Source: Luidia sarsii
Lineage: Eukaryota > Echinodermata > Asteroidea > Paxillosida > Luidiidae
Assembly: GCA_949987565.1 (NCBI GenBank)
Contig: OX465104.1
Coordinates: 9,776,034 to 9,840,033 of the forward strand
Length of the DNA stretch: 64,000 bases
Reading direction: 5' to 3'
Part shown: positions 47,380 through 57,972 of the stretch, piece by piece
How positions within the stretch are numbered: position 1 is the stretch's first letter
Layout: each line of letters starts with the position of its first letter
Translations under genes and position numbers: made by a program
The notes under the pieces: model-generated
What the model saw: the letters and a program-made list of their open reading frames with translations, nothing else
Told to the model about the DNA's origin: nothing
Database searches by the model: none

Positions 47380-50300
47380 ATGGATGCAGACCAACCTCAA
47401 ACGCAAGGTGATTTCTTTGTGTCATTTATTATTATCGTTATTATTGACTCACAGACATGTAGTCTATCTTTGTTGCTGACTGTTGCACTGATTGCACTTA
47501 GGGTTGGACTTGTATAACAGGGCATAAACATTACTATTAATTAGGTGGAAAAACTGAGTGGAAGGTTTGCTGTGACACCATGTAACACTTCTCTTTTGAG
47601 AAGGTGTGTGGCTCTGAAAAGAGCCATTTACTCTATGTTTTGGATAGTGTGTACTCTGAGACTGATGACGGGCAGAGTACACAATAACCGAAATGTTTTT
47701 TCAGAGCCATACTCCTCCGCAAAGAAGATGTTACACGGTGCGACCGCAAACCTTCTACTGACTACCATTATTCATAATGTCATTGTTATGTACCATTCCT
47801 GGAATTCCTTAGAGATCGTCCTGAAGGAGGGTCACTGTGTCAAGAAGAGTGGCAACCGAGGCTTGCTGGGCCAGTACCGCTGGCAGAGGCGATGGTTTGT
47901 CCTCCGCCAACGGGGCCAAAAAGTCTGCCTATACTACTATGAGTAAGTGCACAGTCCGAGCCACGATATTTTGAATTTGTTTTAATGCAAATTCGCCCCA
48001 AACGATGCTATACAGCCAGTCAAGGTTACAGGCTAAGGAGAGAAGGAAATACAGAGGGACCCAGGAAGGCTGAGTATCATTTTTGAACCACAATCCACAA
48101 GCCTTCAACATCTTGGCAAGTAAAAATCATGAACGTGATACTCTATTTTAAGGAAGTTGCTTTTCTTGAATTGTAATTCCATTGTCTCCCCATTTTCTCT
48201 CACTTTGACCAGGAAACAAGGAGCTCGGTTGCCTAAGGGCCAGATTCAACTGAGCAATAAATGTGAGCTGAAGATTTGATCCACTTTGTCAGTGTCGCAA
48301 GTCGATTAGATTTATGTGAACCTGTAATTAATTCTCCCTCCACAGGCAACTTCAGGTTAATTCTTGAATCTTTAAAAGACAAATTATGAGAAAAGACAAA
48401 TTATGGAAAACAAGCAGGATTTTTCAGTGGCAGATTGCCTGTGAGAGAGGCCCTTCCTACTTTTAAGATTTGTTTATAATCTCAAAATTGAGTGGGCCTG
48501 ACGTTTCAATCCTAGCAGGACCTTTCTCAAAGGCAGAGTGACAAGGACAAAACAGATGTAAGAAGGAAGGGGGAAGTGAGTGAATAGGATGACACGGATG
48601 AGAAACAAAGGACAAAGGGGAAAGCTGGTAGGGTGAGATCAAAGGGAAGGGCAAGGAGTAGGGTAGGGATTAGTGAGAAGGGGGGAAAGGAACACAAGAT
48701 GCTTCATCCACATTTTCTTAAGGCTAAGCCGGACAGCATCACTACAGTGACGAAGGGACTCTATGCCCAGTTAACTCATACACTCAGTTGTTTATAATGA
48801 TTTTAATAAGTTTCTGAAATGATTTGTTTGGATTGATGGGAGAAGATGCAACGAGGGAACCAGAAGGTAGAGAGCGAGAGAAGCCTCACTGCTTTGAGGT
48901 CGGCCCTTTCGTCGAAGATGGAACGACGAGAACCTACTACATCAGCTGCGGTGAGTGCCCGCCAACAAATAAAAAATTAAATGATAGAAATCAAGCTTGA
49001 CTGCAGGATGACAGCTTCACAGCAGTGACTTTTGTAGTCTCCATTACTTAACCCATATCTGCCGACTTACGGGATTTCCTGTGGGACGCCGAGAAGCAGA
49101 ACAAGAGGAGCTCATTAAGGTGTGGCATTTTGTGTGTGCACAGAATCGGAAGATGACAAACACGAGTGGATGGAGGTGCTGAATGCAGTGATAGAGGGCG
49201 CTTCAGCAACGACTGCCTTGACGCGCAAGGAGACGGCATCGTTTCGAGCGAAGGTACTCTCGCGTGATTGATCATGACTGTCATCATATCAATGAGACTT
49301 AAGGCTTTGCATGGTGGGTGAATCAATATAGGAAGGTTTGCGGTGAACACCATGTATCAGGTCTCTTAAAGGAAGAGGTATGGTTCTGAAAAAGAACCTG
49401 AGGGTAACTCGACGTTCTCGACTCGACATTCTCCTGATGACGGCCAGAGCATACTGGTCGAAACGTCGAGTTACCACTCAGGTTCTTTTCCGAACCATAC
49501 CTCTTCCTTTAAGAGACCTGATACATGGTGTTCACCGCAAACCTTCCTATATTGTCATCATATCATCATCATCGGTCGGCTGTGGAGCAGGCAGGCAACT
49601 GCAAGCTGTCTCTAACCACTGCGGTCTTAAGCAGAGTTGACAATATCATGCACATGACAATATCATGGACATTCACATCGAAACAAAAGCCCACCAAGTT
49701 ACAGACAAACAACATGTGCGAAATGCCACTAGTCTGGACTGTTTTAAGACACTGTTGAAAACTCATCTGTTTAGGTTCGCTTTTGAAGAGTGATACGTTT
49801 TAATCTGTATTTTGACAATTTTTTTAATTGGTTGAACTCTTTTGTGACAGTTTTAATATTCTGTGTACTTAACTTATTTTTGTTATTTATCTGTGTATAA
49901 TCGTAAATTATTGTCTTGTGGTTTTGTGTCTTTAGAATTATTTCTGATTTTTTTATAATACATGATTTTATTTTCCAGTACAGCACATTTGAATATTTTT
50001 GAATAGAATTTGCGCTTAATAAATGTTTTTAATAATAATAACAGATTTTGGACAGAGATGCTGACTGACTCGTTTCTCCTTCCACCCCGTTCCCCAACTC
50101 TTCAGAAAAGGAAAGACCGCGCTCGACGTCATTCCTCGCTGGCCGAGAAGAACCACATCAGGCGAGACATGTACCTGTCGGACGACTGGAGAAAGCAGGT
50201 CAGGGCTGGAGCACGGGACTGAATCCAATGACTGATTTGCACCCTACTCTATGTATAATTAGCACTGCATGCTCAGAGCTTTTGCCCTATTGGCTGCTGA

Positions 50301-51483
50301 GAAAAATACAGGCAGCTTGATTCAGAATACACCGATCCAGTAGGCCACACGCCTTGACAAATTGACCAATCGCAATGCGCGATTTAAGGTCCGACAAATT
50401 ACCGCCTTTTTGTCCGACATAATGTTTTGTATTCTTTACTAAACACTTTTCGTTATGTTTTCTTTTGTTTCATATGCGTCATGCATCAGTTCTGTGAGTT
50501 CATTGATAAGAGTCAGTAGGTGCACACTGAGATTTTGTGACATTTATGAGATCACGGCAACCTTGTGTATTAGTTGATGTTTACTTATTTGTTATCTTTT
50601 AAACAAGAAAGCAAACACATTGAATGGAATAGCTAAATATAAATTGAAATGTTTGGAAGGCCAGACCTTTCTCAATTCTGCTAGTATTGAAACGTCGGGC
50701 TCTCAATACACAAATCGTTTCAGAGGAGCTCCTAGCCCTAGCGGCCCAGTAATTAAGTGGGACTAGCTTGTGATGTAGTCCGAGTAACTTGGACCATGGA
50801 CTTGAGGAATAAGGAGAGACAATCGCCTTAAAAAAGGGCATGGAACTGTAAAGTGTAAGGGTCTAAGTTACTCTGATTACTTGTGATGTTGAAACGTCGG
50901 GCTCTCTAAATTTGTGAGATCAGCATTTTGGTCATTTAAGTTGGTAAGCAGTCTGCACGATATTTGTATTTGTACAATAGTACAATCGGCTTGAACACCC
51001 TCAGGGAAACCAGTTTCCAATGACAAATACTGGCTGCCTCTTTATTGGTTGTAGCAATGGGAGACGCTGGAGAAGCTGGTCGCTGGCAATGACTGGAGCA
51101 AGTCAGACACCAAGGATGGAATCACTGTCAGCAGGATGAGCTTCAGCAAGCAGCACCTGGCCATTGTCAAAGTATGCCTGCCTCCACCCATTCCTCCCCT
51201 CCTCCACCTTTCCCTCTTTTCTGTCCTTTTTCCCCCTCCTCCCCCTCTTACTCCTCTTCCTCATCTTCTTTATTGTCCCCTCCTCCTTCCCTTCCCTCCT
51301 TTCCCTCCTCCTTCACCCCTCCTGTTCACCTCCTCCCTCCTCTTACTCCTCCTGACCTTCTTGCCCTCCCCTCATACTCGTCCTCCTCTCCCTCTTACTT
51401 GTCCTCCCCTCCTCTCCTTCCCTACTTTCCCTCCTCCTTATCCCCTCCTGTTCCCCTCATCCTCCTCTTCCTTTTCCTCTTTT

Positions 51484-51531
<48 letters not shown>

Positions 51532-53578
51532 CTCCTTCACCTTCTCCTCCTTCTCCACCTCACCTACTCCTCCTTCTCCTCCCCTCAGTACTGTCCATAA
51601 CAGACCGATTGCACGACCAATGTTAACATGCCATCACGTGACTTTCAGTGGGTATTTTTGCATCTCATTTGGTGTAGAACAGGAGTGGAAATGAGCAAAG
51701 AAGATTATCATATTGTCCACGATTCTTCTTGGTACCTTTTCATTGCTGCTCTGTGCCAAATGAGATAAAAAAAATACCCACTATAAGTCACGTGATGGCA
51801 TGTAAACAGTTGTCGCGCAATCTGTCTATAACATGGCTAACCTGACAGCTGGTGTGTGTGCATTGCTCACAAGGCTTTTCACTGTGCTGTTTGGGTACGC
51901 AGGTGGAGGGATTGGTCCACGCCAAGTGCAGGCATGTCTACAGCTTTCTGAAGAAGGCCGTTCAGCCTGGAGGCAAGGTGGGTTCTCCCTTCCTTTGATG
52001 AAGCTGGCTTCAGGTGATCTTTAGTTTGAGGAACATTTGAGAGGCGCCTACCCTGCACTGCCCCTGCCCCCAGACTTGTATGACTCGTTACTCATCAGAC
52101 TCGAACTGGAGTCTGAGTCGAGTCTTATTATTCCATAACTCAGACTCGAGTCACATAAGTAAATGACTGGACTCTGGCCTACTGACTCGGACATTACCTT
52201 TAACTTGTGACTTGTGAAAAACCCATTTCATCAAATATTTGTTGCTATTTGCGACAGATGAACTCTAAGACAGAATGGAATTACACCCTGCCCTGACATA
52301 TCAAACCTTGACCAACCCTTGCCCTGCCTCTTTCCGTCTAACAGCTGGACTTCCCGTTCCGCGGCACAGAGGAGGTCCTGGATGATATTGCCAGTCACCC
52401 CAAGGGTGTGGTGATAGACTGCTACAAGGAGATCAAGGTCCTGCCCAACACGCAGCCCCGACACGTGACCCTGCTACAGATGGCCGTGCCTCCGCAGCTC
52501 ACCCAGGGAAGGTCCTGCGGTCTCCTGGTCATGTCTGTCAAGCATCCGGACAGCGAAAACAGACAGGTCAGTTGCTGACAAGCAAGCAAGCAAGCAAATG
52601 CAAGCAAATGCAAGCATGGAAGTTAGTGAGCAAGCAAGGGAGTGAGCAAGCAAGCAAATGCAAGCATGGAAGTGAGCAAGCGAACAAGCAAGCAAGCAGG
52701 GCAGTGAGCGAGCAAGTGAGCAAAAGAGTGACCGAGCGAGCAAGCAAGCAAGCAAGCGAGGGAGTGAGCAAGCAAGCTAATGCAAGCATGGAAGAGAGTG
52801 AGCAAGCAAGCAAATGCAAGCATGGAAGTGAGCAAGCGAGCAAGGAAGCAAGCAGGGGAGTGAGCGAGCAAGTGAGCAAAAGAGAGTGACCGAGTGAGCA
52901 AGCAAGCAAGCAAGCGAGGGAGTGAGCAAGCAAGCTAATGCAAGCATGGAAGAGAGTGAGCAAGGAAGCAAGCAAGGGAGTGAGCAAGCAAACAAGCAAA
53001 AGAGAGAGTGACCGAGTGAGCAAGCAAGCAAGTGGCGGAGTCAGCAAGCAAGTAAGCAAGCAAGCAAGGGAGCGAGCGAGCAAGCAAGCAAGGAAATAAG
53101 CAATCAAGCAAATATCTCAGAAAATTTGAAGGGGCCCTGGTATTTTTGGGCCTTTTAGAAGTATAGTAGCAAAATCAAATCAAGTACCTTGGGTGCTTCC
53201 TGGGTACGGGGGCTGATCCCAGTTATCCCATTGCTCTGTCAGCTGCTCCTTCCTTCATTTCTCACAATCCAGGATGCCATGGAGTGCAACGTTGGGATCT
53301 CCGGCTGTGTCGTCAGGCCGCAGCGGCGCGACCGGAGAGGTGACAGGGGCAGCGAGGAGAAAGAGGAGGAGGATGACAACGACGACCACGACTATGACGA
53401 GGACGCCCGGCCGGCGGTCAGCCGCCTGACCCTGGTGGGGCAGGTCAATCTGCAGGGCTCCCTCCAGACCGTGCTGGCTGCTACTTACAAGTCAGGTCTC
53501 CTGGTCACCGGCATGCGCTCCTTCTACCAGAACCTGACCGAGCACATCCACAGCTATGTCAAGATAGTGGACATCTGA
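47380..53578 (+). CDS. PH domain plus START-like lipid-binding protein
   Basis: Ten exons: 47380-47407, 47813-47942, 48213-48262, 48846-48950, 49144-49253, 50106-50198, 51055-51171, 51903-51977, 52345-52566, 53273-53578. All are GT-AG, phases agree, and the product is 411 residues. Residues about 10-125 form a PH domain: LKEGHCVKKS, RRWFVLRQRG, LYYYE, and the invariant Trp of the last helix in HEWMEVL (about 113). Residues about 175-411 resemble a START domain: EEVLDDIASHPKGVVIDCYKEIKVL, a core strand segment RHVTLLQMAVPP, and a final helix that ends the protein YVKIVDI. An acidic insert rich in Glu/Asp (about 332-356) interrupts the START-like part. The order PH then START is that of ceramide transfer protein, but this protein is shorter and lacks its FFAT-type middle region as far as I can see, so I give no symbol. 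It presumably binds membranes through PH and carries a lipid. The start ATG has a good context and an in-frame stop just upstream. Confidence 0.85.
47550..47758. repeat. R2 foldback element in PH-START intron 1
   Basis: GGAAGGTTTGCTGTGACACC and TGGCTCTGAAAAGAGCC are mirrored by TTTCAGAGCCATACTCC and GGTGCGACCGCAAACCTTC. Confidence 0.85.
48470..48700. repeat. R1 element, long form
   Basis: Same order as the 17.7-kb copy: AGTGGGCCTGACGTTTCAAT, AGCAGGACCTTTCTCAAAGG, GAAGGAAGGGGGAAGTGAGT and GGTAGGGTGAGATCAAAGGG. Confidence 0.85.
49290..49556. repeat. R2 foldback element, TATAGGAAGG subfamily
   Basis: Arms ATATAGGAAGGTTTGCGGTG and CACCGCAAACCTTCCTATAT extend for over 80 bp each. The centre carries CTGATGACGGCCAGAGCATA and GTCGAAACGTCGAG. 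Confidence 0.9.
49700..50041 (+). mobile_element. CR1/L2-like LINE 3' end
   Basis: Encodes SLDCFKTLLKTHLFRFAFEE then a stop at about 49790, a T-rich 3' UTR, and GCGCTTAATAAATG followed by AATAATAATAA. It ends 65 bp before the PH-START exon at 50106. Confidence 0.8.
50650..50960. repeat. R1 remnant interrupted by the 184-bp insertion
   Basis: GCCAGACCTTTCTCAATTCT and TTGAAACGTCGGGCTCTC on the left; the latter is repeated on the right and continues CTAAATTTGTGAGATCAGCA. Confidence 0.75.
50705..50888. mobile_element. 184-bp inserted copy with 18-bp target duplication
   Basis: The segment matches 46570-46761. TTGAAACGTCGGGCTCTC flanks it exactly at 50687-50704 and 50889-50906. Differences are a missing CTAGCC-like six bases and a two-base loss. 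It lies in PH-START intron 6. Confidence 0.9.
51180..51596. repeat. pyrimidine-rich CCT/CTT repeat
   Basis: TCCTCCTCCTCTTCCTCC-type sequence begins directly after the donor at 51172 of the PH-START gene. Pro/Ser/Leu-rich open frames are artefacts. Confidence 0.9.
51597..51833. repeat. foldback MITE with 75-bp arms
   Basis: CATAACAGACCGATTGCACG, TGCCATCACGTGACTTTCAG and GGGTATTTTTGCATCTCATT are mirrored by AATGAGATAAAAAAAATACC, AAGTCACGTGATGGCATGTA and CGCGCAATCTGTCTATAACA. It lies 70 bp before the exon at 51903. Confidence 0.85.
52570..53115. repeat. AAGC/GAGT satellite in the last PH-START intron
   Basis: AAGCAAGCAAGC runs alternate with AATGCAAGCATGGAAG and GAGTGACCGAGCGAGC in irregular higher-order units of about 80-130 bp. 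It starts a few bases after the donor at 52567. Confidence 0.92.
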
Positions 53579-53604
53579 TCTGCTACCCTCACAACCCACA
53601 GTGG

Positions 53605-53965
53605 AAGTAAGTGGAAGGTTTGTGATGACACCATGGCCCTTTTCCGAAACCCGGCGTAGGCTTCGGCTCCGGCTTCGTCTCTGTTAACTCGTCTCTTCAA
53701 CAGCGAAGCCAAAGGTCTCCCAATTTCATGTCTTGTACTTAAAAATGGATGAAAGAACTAGATACAAAGCAGGAGCCTGAGCTTGAGCCGGGTTTTGAAA
53801 AAGAAAAGGGCCCATGTAGCACATCTCTTCTTTTGAGAAGGAGCGTGCGGCCGGTCACTCCGGCTCTTTTCAGAATCACACACTCCTTCTTACCAACTTA
53901 CATGGTGTCAACGCAATCCTTCCACTTGGTACTTCCACCATGCAAACCTTCAAATCTTATCTAGC
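53605..53965. repeat. R2 foldback element split by another MITE
   Basis: R2 arms are GTGGAAGGTTTGTGATGACA and TGGTGTCAACGCAATCCTTC / CACCATGCAAACCTTCAAAT. Between 53635 and 53810 sits an element with ends GGCCCTTTTCCGAAACCCGG and GGGTTTTGAAAAAGAAAAGGGCC. It lies in the PH-START 3' UTR. Confidence 0.8.
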
Positions 53966-54759
53966 ATTCCAAGTAGCATTACATTGGCCAGAAAATGTGA
54001 AACATTTTTTATAGGGCCTGACTGGTATCCATCCAGACCCTTTCTATCCCTTTGAGCGCTAGGATTTACATTTGGGTGCATTTTCCAAAAATTTTGGCCT
54101 TGGGCCTCATACGTAATCCCTCCATGATGGAAACCTTACTATGTTTCAGATGTGCAGTTTGGTCATTTAAGTCAGCGAGCAGTTTGTAATGTTTTTAATT
54201 TGTGCTGGACAATTCAAATCGAAATAGAATGAACAAAAATGAAAAATGAAGTTAGAAGACACTGATGTTTTGATCCTAGTAGGATTGGCGACGCAAAATC
54301 AGAGGGCTCGAGATCCAGGTCCAGTCAAACATTTCCTTGCCATTTTTGTTATTAAAATCGAGATCTTTGTGAGATATCTCCTGGTGGCCATTGGGTTTCA
54401 TAATCTGTGTGAAAGTATCAAATTGTATTTTTGTGTTATTCTAATTTTCCAATGAGAGGGGAAGGAGTCATTCTGAACGTGCAAACAGTGCGACATGAGA
54501 TTTTAGATGGAAACCAAGCAGACTGGTACCCATTTACAATGATTACTGCTTTCTGTGATCTGTGTGTTCTAGATATATATATAAAAAAATCAAATGTTAT
54601 TGGTTAACATTCCTAGCTAATTGTTTCGGACCTAATTTCTCTACAGATATTTTTGGAATTATGCAAGAGTAGATATATGTATATTTTAGAATGGAACCGT
54701 TTTTTGTACAATTAAAGGCCCGAAGGGTTGTAAGAATGAGAAGCTTCAATTTGTTAAAA

Positions 54760-54765
54760 AATAAA
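54760..54765 (+). terminator. possible poly(A) signal of the PH-START gene
   Basis: AATAAA about 1.18 kb after the stop. The UTR would include a nested pair of foldback elements at 53605-53965. Confidence 0.25.
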
Positions 54766-55173
54766 TACGTTCATAGAGTGATGCAAAATTACAGTACTTT
54801 GTCGATGGACTTAATGATTCCTGGAGAGCTGGCTCTTGCAAAAGGTGTATGTGACATGTCAATAGATTACCAAGTGTTGAAGTTTTCAGGGGCTGAGATG
54901 CAATGAAAACGAACATGGAATCGCTACACAATCCCAAACGCATTCCGATCGGTTATTCATCGGCAGTCAATAGTAAGGGTTGAGTGATTGCATAGATTAA
55001 GGTCTTTACCGTGTGGGTGACAAATTGGACAGAAAATCTAAAGCACTGATGAATTTTCAAAGTTATGAATTGCTGCACTTAGGCCGTCACCATCAGAAAG
55101 CAGTGTGCACAACTGCGGTACAAAGTGCACGTGACTGGGATACGAAGTAAGTGTTACCGGTTAACCCGTGTGT

Positions 55174-55179
55174 TTTATT
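55174..55179 (-). terminator. possible poly(A) signal of the minus-strand lipocalin
   Basis: AATAAA on the minus strand about 410 bases beyond the stop at 55589. Confidence 0.35.
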
Positions 55180-55588
55180 TGAGAATTGGATATCCTTTTA
55201 CAGCTAAACAACTAATCCTTTCAACTGTTTTAGTTCTTTCGAAACGTTGTAATGACTTATTAGCTCGAGCATCGAGAGAACCGGTGGTTCGATCCTATGA
55301 ATCAAGGACCTATTTGAAGGGCCCTCGAGCCAAGGTCCTGCTCTGTTTGAAATGTCAGGCCCTTTCGAAAATTCGCGATTTGTATTTTGGGTTATTAAAG
55401 TCAAACCGATACCTCTGAGAGAGGTCCTTCTGAGAACGAAGCGTCAGTTCCTCATTTTTTTCTCGTTCGGATTTACTTATTTACTCGTGAAGTTGGAGTC
55501 GAATGATGGAGATCTATACATTCGGGAATTCTTCTCTTGGTCCTCGTGTCTGTAGTTTTTCGTTATTCTCTATCAATGCCAAAAGGGA

Positions 55589-57972
55589 CTACTCAAAGGG
55601 CGGGTACTCGCAGTCGTCCCCGTGGTACACCTGCAGGGGCGAGGTGGTGGGAGCGTTGAAGCCCGTCAGGTCCAGGTATTCCAACATCTCTCTGTCGTAC
55701 AGCTCGTAGTAGGTCTTGACGTCGCGCACTAGCACAAAGATGGCGAGGGACTGGCTGTCGCTCACCACGGAGTAGGTGTACTGGTTGTCCACCACCGGAC
55801 CCAGCAGAATGATCCAGTCTGAGGAGGAAGGAGAGAGGGGAGAGGGTGAGAGGCAGATGCAGGGTGAGAGGAGAGGCACTGGGGGCAGAGGCACTGGAAG
55901 CAGAGGCAGAGGGAGAGGCAGAGGGAGAGGCAGAGGCAGAGGGAGAGGCAGAGGGAGAGGCAGAGGCAGAGGCAGAGGTAGACTAGAGGCAGAGGCAGAG
56001 GCCGAGGCTGAGGCAGAGGCAGAGGCAGAGGCATACTAGAGGCAGAGGCAGAGGCAGAGGAAGAGGCAGAACCAAAAGCAGAGGCAGAGGCAGAGGCAGA
56101 GACAGAGGCAGAGGAAGAGGCAGAGGAAGAGGCAGAGGCAGAGGCAGAGGCAGAGGCAGAGGCAGAGGCAGAGGCAGAAGCAGGGGCGGGGCAGGGGCAG
56201 GGGCAGGGGCAGGGACAGGAGCAGGGGCAGGGGCAGGGGCAGGGGTTGGGGCAGGGGCAGGGGCAGGGGCAGGGGCAGGGGCAGGGGCAGGGGCAGGGAC
56301 AGGAGCAGGGGCAGGGGCAGGGGCAGGGGTTGGGGCAGGGGCAGGGGAAGAGGCAGGGGCATGGGCAGGGGCAGGGGCAGGGGCAGGGGTAGGGGTAGGG
56401 GCAGGGTTGGGCAGGGAATGAGAAAAGGAAAGGAAAAGGGAAAGGGAAAGATACAGGGAGGATACAAGTTCGTCTTACATGGGCTGTCAATAAGGACTCC
56501 ATCCAGAGCCACCAGAAGTTTGCCTGGATCGCTCGGGTCCGGGATGTAGGCGTAACCGTTGATAGAATCTTCTATACCATCCCGAGTCTTGTAGTTGTTG
56601 AACACGGTCACATAGGTGGCGTTAATTTTTCCGTCTGAAAGAATTAAGTCAGTGCGTGTACTGGGTGTCAAATTCTCTGAATAGTAATCGCACAGAAACA
56701 TAATGACCATACCAATGTGAAAGCAAAAGAACCCACCACAGTCATGACGTATCTCGTTCTCCATCTTGCTTTACCTGGTTTACATGTCTAAAAGGGGTAC
56801 ATCTTCTGGGTATGAGTCCACACCAAATTAGTGCCAGTTTTGATAAAATAATGATCTTGCGGTGTATGTGTAGGCCTACACTGTACTTACATGTGGCCGT
56901 TGTGCACTCGGCTTGCTGGGAATCGGCGAAGAGATTCGACCAGAAATTGCCGTAGACCTATTACCCCAAAAAGAACAGCAGAACAGCATGCAGTCAGAAC
57001 AGACGAAGTGAAACAAACTCTAGAGAATCCGTATAATTCTGTTCCTATTTCTAAAACTCAATTTGGGCCTGACGTTTCGATCCTAGCAGGACCTTTCTCG
57101 AAGGCAGAGTGACAAGGACAAAACAGATATTTCTAAAAGTTAATATAAAAACTGTTGCAAACTGCTCATCACTGACTAAAATGACCTGCAATACACACAT
57201 CTCAAATATTAGAGGGCCTGACGTTTAGATCCTAGCAGGACCTTTGCCTTTGAGAAAGGTCCTGCTAGGATCGAAACGTCAGGCCCTCTAACTTATGAGA
57301 CCTTTTTCTAAAAGTTCGAGGGCCAAAGGTTTCGATCCTATACCTGGACCTCACTCAAGAGCAGAATGACTAGACCAAAATATAGTATAGTTGTATAATT
57401 ATAGATAACAGAAGACCGACAAGGGGAAGGAGGGAGATCAAATGCAGAGAGTTAAAGGGATGATCGCAAAAGAAGGATTTTAAGTTCACATTTCCGAATG
57501 AAGTTTACAAGCACTGCCTTGGAGTTGAACGGTCCAACGATTCTTCATCTTTCATTTTGATTTGTGAATAATAATGTATAAAGATGTGTAAAGATAGCCG
57601 CGCTTATCTATAGCTGATAATGATAAGAACTGGAGACTGGACTAATAAACACTTAATTAAGGACTGTTAAGTAGGGAAGAGTGCATATTATGCGTTCGTA
57701 GCACCAAGTAACTCATCAGATGCATGTATTGCATATCTGATGAATTCGAAGTACCGCGGGTACATGAAATTGTTGCTACAAACGCTTATGCACTATTACC
57801 TTCTGGTGATGTCCACGAATTGCTATTTCAAAAGAAGAAGAAGAAGCCATACCTGATACCAGCGGCCAGTGTACAAATCGACCTCTACGTCTTTGATTGT
57901 GTCCAAGGCATTCGCGTCCCAGACCAGAACTGTTGCCAGGACAACGGACAGCAGAAACAATTTGCCGGCCAT
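55589..57972 (-). CDS. secreted lipocalin, apolipoprotein D type (minus-strand copy)
   Basis: Lipocalins are secreted barrels that carry small hydrophobic ligands. Exons: 57972-57853, 56957-56891, 56634-56479, 55818-55589 (120, 67, 156 and 230 nt), giving 190 residues. It has a signal peptide (about 1-22, ending WDANA), the lipocalin G-x-W motif in YTGRWYQ (34-40), a glycosylation site in KINATYVTV, the strand segment YWIILLGPVVDNQYTYSVV, and a Cys pair (AECTTATYG and the tail DDCEY) that likely forms the family disulfide. Splice phases are 0, 1, 1 as in the plus-strand copy, but the last intron of that copy is absent. Its third intron is almost entirely hexanucleotide repeat. A possible poly(A) signal on this strand lies at 55174-55179. 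Confidence 0.92.
55830..56415. repeat. GGCAGA/GGCAGG hexanucleotide array filling lipocalin intron 3
   Basis: Left half GGCAGA units, right half GGCAGG units with a few AGGGAC and GTTGGG variants. On the transcribed strand this is a CTGCCT/CTGCCC pyrimidine array that runs up to the acceptor at 55819. Confidence 0.95.
57050..57560. repeat. R1 modules in lipocalin intron 1
   Basis: Half element at 57055-57120, full foldback at 57150-57305 (TTAGAGGGCCTGACGTTTAG to CGTCAGGCCCTCTAACTTAT), and a diverged purine-rich R1 tail to about 57480. Confidence 0.8.

Larger units (their letters stand above)
53966..55588. other. spacer between PH-START and the minus-strand lipocalin
   Basis: Degenerate R1 modules at 54010-54200 and 55290-55450, a SINE A scrap at 54262-54350, otherwise unique. 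The two genes converge here. Candidate poly(A) signals are at 54760 (plus) and 55174 (minus). Confidence 0.5.

Noticed and set aside
55762..56764. Cys/Pro-rich and Leu/Pro-rich frames of about 245 codons
   Set aside because: They run through the hexanucleotide array and merge true lipocalin exons with intron.
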